21,194 bases of DNA, from assembly GCA_934317205.1 (NCBI GenBank), contig CAKREL010000036.1:1-21194 (forward strand). The letters run 5' to 3'. The position numbers and the translations under genes were made by a program. Positions within the stretch are counted from its first letter, which is position 1; every line of letters begins with the position of its first letter. Below are positions 12,110 through 20,075 of the stretch, piece by piece. The stretch is from an uncultured Eubacterium sp. (GTDB lineage: Bacteria > Bacillota > Clostridia > Lachnospirales > Lachnospiraceae). The notes below the pieces were generated by a model, which searched no databases, was not told where the DNA came from, and saw only the letters and a list, made by a program, of their open reading frames with translations.

Positions 12110-14167
12110 ATGAGTAACAAACACGGAAGTCTTTCCATTAACAGTGACAACATTTTTCCGATCATCAAAAAATGGCTCTATTCTGACCACGACATTTTCT
12201 ATCGTGAGCTTGTATCCAATGGATGTGATGCCATTACAAAATTGAAAAAACTTGATATGATGGGTGAATACACACTGCCGGATGATTACGAAGCAAAAGT
12301 GGAAGTACGTGTCAACCCGACAGAAAAAACATTAAAATTTATCGATAACGGTCTCGGAATGACTGCCGATGAAGTAGAAGAATATATCAACCAGATTGCA
12401 TTTTCCGGAGCAACTGATTTCCTTGAGAAATACAAAGACAAATCCAACGACGATCAGATCATCGGTCATTTCGGACTTGGTTTCTACTCTGCATTCATGG
12501 TAGCTGACGAGGTTCATATCGATACTCTTTCCTATCAGGATGGTGCCACACCTGTTCACTGGGAATGTGATGGCGGTACAGAATTTGATATGACAGACGG
12601 TAATAAGACAACCGTTGGTACTGAGATTACTTTGTTCTTAAACGAAGATTGTCTGGAATTTGCCAACGAGTATCGTGCAAGAGAAGTTCTGACAAAATAC
12701 TGCTCTTTCATGCCGACAGAGATTTATCTCGTAAATGAAACTGCAGAACCGGAATATGAAACCATCCTTCCGGAAGAAAAAACAGACAAAGATACCGTTA
12801 TTGAAACCATCATCGAAGAGGCCAAAACAGAGGAAAAAGAAAACGAGAACGGTGAAAAAGAAGTTGTAGAAGTATCCCCGCGTACCGAGAAGTTAAAAAT
12901 TTTAAAACGCCCGGTTCCGATCAATGAGCCTCATCCACTCTGGACCAAACATCCAAATGAATGCAGCGATGATGATTATAAAGAATTTTACCGCAATGTA
13001 TTCCATGATTACAAAGAGCCATTATTCTGGATTCATCTGAACATGGATTATCCGTTCAACTTAAAAGGTATCCTCTACTTCCCGAAGATCAATACGGAGT
13101 ATGATTCCATTGAAGGCACCATTAAGCTGTATAACAACCAGGTATTTATCGCAGACAACATCAAAGAAGTCATTCCGGAATTCCTGATGCTCTTAAAAGG
13201 TGTCATTGACTGCCCGGATCTGCCACTGAATGTATCCAGAAGTGCACTTCAGAACGATGGATTTGTCAAGAAGATTTCTGAGTACATCACTAAGAAAGTA
13301 GCTGACAAACTCACAGGTATGTGCAAGACAGATAAAGAAAGCTACGAGAAATACTGGGATGACATCAGCCCGTTCATTAAATTCGGTTGCTTAAAAGATG
13401 AAAAATTCTGTGACCGTATGAACGATTACATTCTTTTCAAAGATATTAACGACAAATATATGACTCTTCCGGAACTTTTAAAAGAAAAAGAGGAAAAAGA
13501 AGCGGAAGCAAAAGATGAAAATGCCGATGATAACGCTGACAATACTGATGAGCAGAAAGATACCCGTGAAACTATTTATTATGTAACAGACAAAAATCAG
13601 CAGGGACAGTACATCCGCATGTTCAAAGAATCTGACATGAATGCAGTGATCCTTGACCATAACATTGATACCTCTTTCATCACTCAGTTAGAGCAGCGAA
13701 ATCAGAATTACAAATTCATGCGTATCGATGCAGACGTAACTGATGCACTGAAAGAAGAAGTATCTGAGGAAGATATGAAATCTGCGCAGGATACTCTGAC
13801 AGAGACATTCCGTACCGCTCTTGGTAAAGAAAATCTGGATGTAAAAGTAGAAAAATTAAAAGATGCTTCTATTTCATCCATGATCACACTCTCCGAAGAG
13901 GGACGTCGTATGCAGGATATGATGAAAATGTACAATATGTACGGCATGGATCCATCTATGTTCGGTGGTAATGAGACATTAGTTCTGAACGTCAACAACA
14001 AACTGGTTCAGTACATCTTAGATCACAAAGATGGTGAGCATGTACCAATGTTTTGTAAACAGCTTTATGATCTTGCAATGCTCTCCAATCAACCGCTTTC
14101 ACCGGAGGCTATGACTGATTTCGTTAACCGAAGCAATGCAGTCATGATGATCCTGGCTGATAAATAA
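12110..14167 (+). CDS. htpG: Molecular chaperone HtpG (bacterial Hsp90)
   Basis: A 685-residue cytosolic ATP-dependent chaperone. The GHKL ATPase domain shows ELVSNGCDAI (33-42), FIDNGLGMT (77-85), GHFGLGFYSAF (119-129) and GTEITLFL (170-177). A middle domain and C-terminal dimerisation domain follow. It is longer than the roughly 625 residues of the Escherichia coli protein because of two charged insertions: a Glu/Lys-rich linker at about 211-265 and an Asp/Glu/Asn-rich stretch at about 459-487. The ATG at 12110 is favoured by AGGAG at 12097-12101; an in-frame GTG at 12101 overlaps that site and is unlikely to be used. It is the only plus-strand gene, controlled by the CIRCE element and promoter upstream, and ends before the stem-loop at 14203-14268. 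Confidence 0.97.
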   Translation: MSNKHGSLSINSDNIFPIIKKWLYSDHDIFYRELVSNGCDAITKLKKLDMMGEYTLPDDYEAKVEVRVNPTEKTLKFIDNGLGMTADEVEEYINQIAFSGATDFLEKYKDKSNDDQIIGHFGLGFYSAFMVADEVHIDTLSYQDGATPVHWECDGGTEFDMTDGNKTTVGTEITLFLNEDCLEFANEYRAREVLTKYCSFMPTEIYLVNETAEPEYETILPEEKTDKDTVIETIIEEAKTEEKENENGEKEVVEVSPRTEKLKILKRPVPINEPHPLWTKHPNECSDDDYKEFYRNVFHDYKEPLFWIHLNMDYPFNLKGILYFPKINTEYDSIEGTIKLYNNQVFIADNIKEVIPEFLMLLKGVIDCPDLPLNVSRSALQNDGFVKKISEYITKKVADKLTGMCKTDKESYEKYWDDISPFIKFGCLKDEKFCDRMNDYILFKDINDKYMTLPELLKEKEEKEAEAKDENADDNADNTDEQKDTRETIYYVTDKNQQGQYIRMFKESDMNAVILDHNIDTSFITQLEQRNQNYKFMRIDADVTDALKEEVSEEDMKSAQDTLTETFRTALGKENLDVKVEKLKDASISSMITLSEEGRRMQDMMKMYNMYGMDPSMFGGNETLVLNVNNKLVQYILDHKDGEHVPMFCKQLYDLAMLSNQPLSPEAMTDFVNRSNAVMMILADK

Positions 14168-14202
14168 GTTTTGATTAAAACTTTATCGATAATATGATAT
14201 AA

Positions 14203-14268
14203 AGAACCCCCCGTATTTTGCAACAAGCAGGCTAAAATGCCTTGCTTTGATAAAAATATGGGGGTTCT
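14203..14268. terminator. Long stem-loop, probable bidirectional terminator
   Basis: AGAACCCCCCGTATTTT pairs with AAAAATATGGGGGTTCT at the outside, and a second GC-containing stem (CAAGCAGGC with GCCTTGCTTTG) lies inside. It sits between the convergent htpG and lipoprotein genes. U-runs after the stem are weak on both strands, but the outer stem is strong and the position suits termination from both sides. Confidence 0.7.
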
Positions 14269-14313
14269 ATTTACACTTTTATATAACGTCTATTTTCGAC
14301 TTTTCTCTAAAAT

Positions 14314-15303
14314 TTACTCTTCTGCAGAAAAATACTGCTGGTATACTTCCATAAAGGATGCACTCTCAAGTTTCAGCGAGGTATCAACCGTCACCTTGGA
14401 CCACACATCCTGATTTTCCTTAGAACTTAACTGACTCATATAATCAGCATAAGTATCTGTCACTGCATCAGACATCCTTTTTTCCAGTACATCTTTCTTA
14501 TGCGCATTTGTCAGTTCTGCATCAAAAGCACTGCTGCAATAAAAAATGTAATAGCCGTCGTCTATTTCTATTACATCTGTAATGCCACCATCTGTCAATG
14601 CAAACAGTTTTTCTGATATATCTGCCGGAAATGTGGTACGGTTCACATTGATGTCCTCATTATCTGCCTCATTGACAGCCTGCGCCAGTGTCTCAAAATC
14701 AGTGCCGCTTAGAAGCTGCGTCAGATAGCTTTGCGCTTTTGTCTGATCTGTCGTGTATATTTGCTTTAACTTCATCACACGGGCTTCGTCATCGCTAACT
14801 TCCTGATTTACTTCTGTCTTTAAAGTCTCATACAATTTTTCCGCAAGCACATAACGCTCAAATAATTTTTTAGTCTGTTTTTCGTTGAGTCCGATATAAT
14901 CACGTTCGGCATCATCCAGACCATCATGGTATGTTTTGGCTGCTTCAGACACTTTCTTCTGCTCATCTTCGGAAAGCGTCACGCCTTTTTCTGAAGCAAT
15001 CACGTCAAGTGTATATACTTGTGCCATCTGAGCAAGTGTCAGATTCTTGATATATTCTTCCAGGCTCTGCTCCTGCCCATAATCATGCTCCCACATATCA
15101 ATTCCGTACAGATTACTGTACTCCTTCTGATAGTTCATCAGTATCACTTTCGCATCTTCCTGTCTGCAGCTTTCTTTTCCCACTTTAAATACTGGCTTGG
15201 AAATGACTGCATCCAACGGATTACTGCAAGCACCAAGAAATGCACTGCAGGTAAATACAAGTGCAAATACACCTGCCTTTTTTCTCATCATTCTATTCTT
15301 CAA
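14314..15303 (-). CDS. Lipoprotein, PrsA/SurA-like foldase (peptidyl-prolyl isomerase family, divergent)
   Basis: A 329-residue predicted surface lipoprotein. A basic N-terminus and hydrophobic stretch lead to the lipobox LGAC with Cys26 as the lipidated residue. The rest has a SurA/PrsA-like layout: helical N-domain, a parvulin-like middle (about 175-260, including DFETLAQAV and GGITDVIEIDDGYYIFY) and a helical C-domain. The parvulin core looks shortened, so it may act as a chaperone without isomerase activity. The start is called as TTG at 15303: GGAG lies 9 bases before it, while the ATG at 15291 is about 21 bases away from that site. A 3-codon ATG-ATT-AAT-TGA mini-frame overlaps the TTG. 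It follows the 87-residue gene by 26 bases, a likely operon. Confidence 0.82.
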   Translation of the reverse strand: MKNRMMRKKAGVFALVFTCSAFLGACSNPLDAVISKPVFKVGKESCRQEDAKVILMNYQKEYSNLYGIDMWEHDYGQEQSLEEYIKNLTLAQMAQVYTLDVIASEKGVTLSEDEQKKVSEAAKTYHDGLDDAERDYIGLNEKQTKKLFERYVLAEKLYETLKTEVNQEVSDDEARVMKLKQIYTTDQTKAQSYLTQLLSGTDFETLAQAVNEADNEDINVNRTTFPADISEKLFALTDGGITDVIEIDDGYYIFYCSSAFDAELTNAHKKDVLEKRMSDAVTDTYADYMSQLSSKENQDVWSKVTVDTSLKLESASFMEVYQQYFSAEE

Positions 15304-15329
15304 TTAATCATTCTCCTGTTAATATTTTT

Positions 15330-15593
15330 TCAGGCATCTACTACCAGATAGCGGCCATCCGGAAGCTTGAACACTTCATCAGCCTGCTCCAGTTCTTCTT
15401 TGCTCATACCGGAAATATCTGCACCTGTCTCGTCAAAATATTCGCGTACTTCTTTCAGATTCTTGCATACTGCCGCCATACACATATCCAAAAAATCTTC
15501 TGCTTCTTCCGGTGTCTCTGCTACTTTCTCCGGAAAAAGCTTTAACTGATCCTTTAAAAATGTATCGATACATACTTTATCATATTCACCCAT
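15330..15593 (-). CDS. Conserved-looking small acidic protein, function unknown
   Basis: An 87-residue soluble protein rich in Glu and Asp, with a helical N-terminal two thirds and a short C-terminal segment (VFKLPDGRYLVVDA) that looks like a beta strand pair. There are no membrane segments, no signal peptide and no motif I can name. The start at 15593 is chosen because GGAG, inside an upstream in-frame ATG-GAG, lies 9 bases before it; the upstream ATG at 15608 has no ribosome binding site. It is followed after 26 bases by the foldase-like lipoprotein gene, so a role linked to protein export is conceivable but unsupported. Codon use does not differ obviously from its neighbours. Confidence 0.78.
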   Translation of the reverse strand: MGEYDKVCIDTFLKDQLKLFPEKVAETPEEAEDFLDMCMAAVCKNLKEVREYFDETGADISGMSKEELEQADEVFKLPDGRYLVVDA

Positions 15594-15620
15594 GATATTA
15601 TTCTCCATTTCTAAATTATT

Positions 15621-15690
15621 GTAACGCGGATTTTCACAATCCGATTTTACTACTTACACATAAACGGTCTGTCTTTCTTTGACAGAGAAA
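15621..15690. repeat. Diverged repeat, copy 1 (upstream of the 87-residue gene)
   Basis: This stretch matches 15774-15843 at about four of five positions over its first 45 bases (shared CGGA, TTC, CAATCCG, TTT, CTACTT, CAT and AACG blocks in order) and more loosely after that. Both copies contain a CGGA...TCCG hairpin followed by a GTC-7-GAC hairpin (15670-15683 region here). Confidence 0.55.
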
Positions 15691-15773
15691 AACACCAGTG
15701 CTTTTAATATACCATTGTTGCTTCTTTCCCGCAACCAAAAACAGCGTGTTTCATCTGGGGAATGCTTATTCTG

Positions 15774-15843
15774 CGGTAAAGCGGACATTCGCAATCCGCT
15801 TTCGCTACTTGCTCATGAACGCAGTCGCTTTGCGACCTGCGTT
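15774..15843. repeat. Diverged repeat, copy 2 (overlaps the maf 3' end)
   Basis: AAAGCGGA and TCCGCTTT (15778-15802) form an 8-bp stem with a 9-base loop directly after the maf stop codon. GAACGCAG and CTGCGTTC (818-842 region of this block, at 15818-15842) form a second stem within the end of maf. The first stem could terminate maf transcription, although no U-run follows. The unit is homologous to 15621-15690. Confidence 0.6.
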
Positions 15844-16395
15844 CAACTCATGATACAGCCTTGCGATCGGCAAGCCAACCACGTTGTTATAATCACCATG
15901 GATTTCACGAACATAAAGACCACCAATCCCCTGTATACCGTAAGAACCAGCCTTATCCATTGGTTCTCCAGTCGCTACATACTGTTCAATTTCTGTTTCT
16001 GTCATTGGGTAAAAGACTACATCTGTTTTTTCAAAAAAACAGTGTACATCATCTGCTCCATTTTCTTTTTTCCAGATGCAGACACCTGTGTACACCTGAT
16101 GTTTCTTATCCTGCAGCATGCGAAGCATCCGCTTTGCATCTTCTGCGTTCTTCGGTTTGCCAAGGATTTTCTGGTCATAAACAACTACCGTGTCCGCACC
16201 CAGAATACACACATCTCCGGCTGTCTTTTCTGCAATATCTGCGGCTTTCTGCTGTGCAAGTTCCATTACAGCACGCTCTGGCAGCACTTCTGTAATCTTT
16301 TCTTCTCCCTGTGACGGACATACTTCAAATTCCAGTCCCATCTGAGACAGCAGTTCACGCCGTCTCGGGGAGGCTGATGCTAAAATGATTTTCAT
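15805..16395 (-). CDS. maf: Maf family nucleoside triphosphate pyrophosphatase
   Basis: A 196-residue cytosolic enzyme that hydrolyses non-canonical or modified nucleoside triphosphates (dTTP/UTP-type activity is known for the family), linked to cell division in Bacillus. Visible motifs are the N-terminal LASASPRRRELL, the catalytic-acid region GADTVVVYD, GKPKNAEDA, and the KAGSYGIQG signature with GGLYVREIHGDYNNVVGLP. The start at 16395 is supported by GGAG 9 bases upstream; the in-frame ATG at 16410 lies ahead of that site. The last 10 residues or so (GRKATAFMSK) are encoded by a repeat element and are probably not part of the fold. It follows addA by 98 bases and may belong to the same transcript. 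Confidence 0.95.
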   Translation of the reverse strand: MKIILASASPRRRELLSQMGLEFEVCPSQGEEKITEVLPERAVMELAQQKAADIAEKTAGDVCILGADTVVVYDQKILGKPKNAEDAKRMLRMLQDKKHQVYTGVCIWKKENGADDVHCFFEKTDVVFYPMTETEIEQYVATGEPMDKAGSYGIQGIGGLYVREIHGDYNNVVGLPIARLYHELNAGRKATAFMSK

Positions 16396-16493
16396 ACACA
16401 TGTTCTCCAATTCAATATTTTTATAATTATTTGATCATGCTTTCAATTAGCACAAAATGATATATTTTCTTCACAAATACAACATATATTTTA

Positions 16494-19400
16494 TCAAAGC
16501 CTAATCGTCTCTTCCAGTGCAAAGGAATAGATCAAAATTTCTTTCACCGGCTTTCCATCTCCATATCTGTTCAACGCATCTGCATAAAGCTCCAGCTGCT
16601 TTTTGTAGCGCCGCACCAGTTCTTTCGCATGATCCACCCGGTCTGTCTTGTAATCCAGAAGTACGATACCCTCCTCTTCTTCCCAGAATACATCGATGAT
16701 ACCCTGAACCAAAACTTCTTCCTCCGGGCGGCTCTCTTCCCAGACCAGATTTGCCGGAACAGACATCACAAATGGTTTTTCACGTTGCAGTGTGTCTGCC
16801 TGCGCTGCCATCCGCATTCGTTTTGCAGTATCACTCTGCAAAAATCCAAGTAACTGTCTCCAGTTCAATCGTTTTGCATCCGCTTCCTGCATACGTCCAA
16901 GTGCACATAATGCGTCAATCTGCTGTTTTACAAAATACAAGCCCCGTTTTTCTTCCATAAAATCCGGAAGTTCTGCAAAATCCAGACATTCCAGAAAGCG
17001 GTGTACCATCGTTCCATACAGTGCACCTGCATTTTTCTCTGCCGCCTGCATAAACCGTGGCAGATATGGTGTAACAATTTCTTTTGGAAACAATGGTTCT
17101 GCCATGTTCAGTGTCTGCTCTGCCGTCTCACTACTTTCCTCCATCGCCCGGTGCTTAAGTTCCGATACAGATACTTTCTGTTTGTGCTTTCCTTCTTCAA
17201 TCCAGTCATATTCCCAGCCGAATCGGTCGTTCAGCTTCTGCATTTCTTCTTTTGACACATTCTGCAGTGCTTCAAGCAGATTTCTATGCTGCGCAGCTAC
17301 ATCATGCAGCTGACGATGCTGCTCGGAAAGCATCTGCTCCTCGTCCCAGATAGTATAATCATAAGCTGTATTTTCCATTCCAAGTACTGGAAGTACCCAA
17401 TCCCAGTAGCATCCTGCATCATAACGGGTAGAAAATGGAACTTTTTCATCCCTGTCATATCCATGAAACTGCCTTTCCTCCGGAAGTTTGCAACTTCCTG
17501 CAAGAATCAACTTTTCTTTTGCACGCGTAAGTGCCACATAAAGCACACGCAATTCTTCACCCAGATTCTCCCTTTTGGCTTCCATGGAAAAAATCTGGTG
17601 AATCAATGTATTTGCCTTCGTACGCTTCTCACAGTCATACCACTTCAGACCAATACCAAATTCCGGGTGAAAGATCATACTACTGTTCAGATCCTGCTCA
17701 TTAAATTTTTTTCCCATTCCGCAGACAAATACTACAGGAAATTCCAACCCTTTACTTTTGTGAATACTCATCAGGCGGACTGCATTTTCCTGCTCACTGA
17801 TAATTTCCGCCTCACCATAATCAATGTCATATTTCATCAGGCGGTCAATATAGCGGATAAAATGAAACAGACCGTGATAGCTCGTCTGTTCATAGGCTAC
17901 TGCTTTTTCCATCAGCATATCCAGATTAGCCCGGCGCTGCTTTCCTGCAGGAAGTGCTGTCACGTAGTTGCGATATCCGGTTTCATCCAAAATTTCCTGT
18001 AACAATCTGTGGATCGGCGTATAGGGAATGCGCTGACGAAACCTTTGCAGCATTTCCAAAAAAGCACTGATTTTCTCTGACAAATGCTGTGTCTGACTGG
18101 AAAGTTCTGATACTGCAAACTGCTCCACGCACTGATAAAACAACATTCCCGGATATTCTGTCCGAATCTGCGCCAGTTCATCCGACGAAAACTTTCCAAA
18201 ATAGGATTTCATCACCGCTGCCAGTGGAATATCCTGATATGGATTATCCAGCACGCGAAGCAGTGACAACACTGTCTGCACCTCTGTCGCAGAAAAATAT
18301 CCTGTTTTGGATGATACGATCAGTGGAATTCCTTCCTGTTCAAACACTTTCTGATATGTCTCTGCCCAACCAGACATCGAGCGCAGTAAAATTACGATAT
18401 CTTTGTAGGTAAGTCCCGGCAGCTTCTGCTGATCGACCATCTGTCGGATCCGCCCTGCAACTGCAAATGCTTCCTGCTCTCTTCGATCTGTACTACCACC
18501 TTCTGCCGGCACCAGAAGAAGTTCCGGTTTACAGCATGCCGTATCTTCATATGCTGGATATTCTGCACCTGCATACAGCGCAGCTTCTGCATCATAGCCA
18601 ACATTTCCAATATCTGCCACCATCAGCGGATAAAAAATATCATTGACTGCATCAACCACTTCCCTGCGACTACGGAAATTCCGATGCAGATCAATACGCT
18701 GCCGGTCACTCTCTTCCGTAGAAAAATGCTCATATTTTTCCATAAAAAGCTCTGGTCTGGCCAGTCGGAATCGGTAAATACTCTGCTTTACATCACCAAC
18801 CATAAACAGATTTTCATGTCCGTTTTTCACTCCGGAGACAGCCGTCAGAAGCGTTTCCTGCACATAGTTACTGTCCTGATACTCATCGATCATAACTTCC
18901 CGAAACTGCTGCTGATACTCCAGTGCAGTCTCCGTCAGTTCTTTTGTCTCAGGATCTACAAGCACACGCAATGCATTATGCTCTACATCGGAAAAATCCA
19001 TCATATTTTTCAACTGCTTTTCCTGATAAAAACGTTTTGCAAAGGCCTGCGTCACGGTCACCAGCATCTGCACCATTTCGGAAGTCTGCTTTAAACGTTC
19101 CAACTGTGTCTCCAAAGGCGTGGCAAATATCGTTTTTTTCCATTTGTCCACCTGCTTTTTCATCCGGTCACGCCCGGACATGACAGCTTCTTTCTTCTGT
19201 TCACTGCCATCATACTTTCTGGCACTTCCGATATTTTTGAATTTGATTGCAGACAGTGCCGACTGCCACTGAGAAAAATGCTCATATTCTGCCAGGACAG
19301 ATAACTGGCGCAGATCATCCTGAATGGATGCTTCATACATATACGGACCATCCACATCCTGGGTCAATTCCAACAATTTCTCATGTGCACAGATCAAATC

Positions 19401-20075
19401 TGTGAGCCGCACCTTCATATACGAAAGGAAGTCCTGCACCCATGGTTTTTCTTCCAGTTCAACCTCATTTTCTGCTTCATACTGCTGCACACAGGATGCC
19501 AGCCATTCCTCCGGCCACGGATAACTCTCGGCATAATCATATAGTTTCAGCACCATTTCCTTGATCTGCAGATCGTCCTTCGCTCTGGAATAACTGTCTG
19601 CAAACCGCAGAAATTCCGGATCTGCTTTTTCATAAAACTCTTCCAGAACTGCCTCACAGACATCTTCCCTCAGAAGTTTCAATTCACCCTCATCTGCGAT
19701 TCGAAATCCCGGTTCCAGGTCTATTTTGTGAAAGTGATCACGCAAAATACGAATACAAAAGCTGTCAATTGTTGTGATCTGTGCATTATGTACCAGGGTC
19801 AGTTGCCGCTGCAAGTGATGATTATACGGATCCTGTTCCAGTGCTGACTCAATGGCCGCTCCCACACGCTCCCGCATTTCTGATGCTGCTGCATTTGTAA
19901 ATGTCACAACCAGCAATCGATCAATATCTATCGGATCCGCCTCATCTGTCACCATAGATATAATACGCTGCACCAGCACCGCCGTTTTTCCAGAACCGGC
20001 AGCCGCAGAGACAAGCAGACTTCGATTTCTCAGGTTTATGACGTTTTCTTGCTCTTTTGTCCACTTAACACTCAT
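16494..20075 (-). CDS. addA: ATP-dependent helicase/nuclease AddA
   Basis: An 1193-residue subunit of the AddAB enzyme, the Gram-positive counterpart of RecBCD, which resects double-strand breaks for RecA. UvrD/Rep-type helicase motifs are in order: Walker A AAAGSGKT (24-31), TIDSFC (about 101-106), the Walker B region MIDEYQDSN (about 392-400), GDVKQSIYRFR, NFRSR, SIHKSKGLEFPVVFV (about 770) and LYVALTRAKEKLIL. The C-terminal RecB-type nuclease domain carries GTMVHRFLE and the catalytic LLDYKTDRV (about 1137-1145). Length is normal for the family. The start at 20075 overlaps the end of addB by 11 bases, with GGGAGG just upstream, indicating translational coupling. Confidence 0.97.
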   Translation of the reverse strand: MSVKWTKEQENVINLRNRSLLVSAAAGSGKTAVLVQRIISMVTDEADPIDIDRLLVVTFTNAAASEMRERVGAAIESALEQDPYNHHLQRQLTLVHNAQITTIDSFCIRILRDHFHKIDLEPGFRIADEGELKLLREDVCEAVLEEFYEKADPEFLRFADSYSRAKDDLQIKEMVLKLYDYAESYPWPEEWLASCVQQYEAENEVELEEKPWVQDFLSYMKVRLTDLICAHEKLLELTQDVDGPYMYEASIQDDLRQLSVLAEYEHFSQWQSALSAIKFKNIGSARKYDGSEQKKEAVMSGRDRMKKQVDKWKKTIFATPLETQLERLKQTSEMVQMLVTVTQAFAKRFYQEKQLKNMMDFSDVEHNALRVLVDPETKELTETALEYQQQFREVMIDEYQDSNYVQETLLTAVSGVKNGHENLFMVGDVKQSIYRFRLARPELFMEKYEHFSTEESDRQRIDLHRNFRSRREVVDAVNDIFYPLMVADIGNVGYDAEAALYAGAEYPAYEDTACCKPELLLVPAEGGSTDRREQEAFAVAGRIRQMVDQQKLPGLTYKDIVILLRSMSGWAETYQKVFEQEGIPLIVSSKTGYFSATEVQTVLSLLRVLDNPYQDIPLAAVMKSYFGKFSSDELAQIRTEYPGMLFYQCVEQFAVSELSSQTQHLSEKISAFLEMLQRFRQRIPYTPIHRLLQEILDETGYRNYVTALPAGKQRRANLDMLMEKAVAYEQTSYHGLFHFIRYIDRLMKYDIDYGEAEIISEQENAVRLMSIHKSKGLEFPVVFVCGMGKKFNEQDLNSSMIFHPEFGIGLKWYDCEKRTKANTLIHQIFSMEAKRENLGEELRVLYVALTRAKEKLILAGSCKLPEERQFHGYDRDEKVPFSTRYDAGCYWDWVLPVLGMENTAYDYTIWDEEQMLSEQHRQLHDVAAQHRNLLEALQNVSKEEMQKLNDRFGWEYDWIEEGKHKQKVSVSELKHRAMEESSETAEQTLNMAEPLFPKEIVTPYLPRFMQAAEKNAGALYGTMVHRFLECLDFAELPDFMEEKRGLYFVKQQIDALCALGRMQEADAKRLNWRQLLGFLQSDTAKRMRMAAQADTLQREKPFVMSVPANLVWEESRPEEEVLVQGIIDVFWEEEEGIVLLDYKTDRVDHAKELVRRYKKQLELYADALNRYGDGKPVKEILIYSFALEETIRL

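Noticed and set aside
15679..16314. Long plus-strand frame of 211 codons opposite maf
   Set aside because: It is antisense to a clearly conserved gene, has no start signal and has a cysteine- and phenylalanine-rich composition typical of shadow frames.
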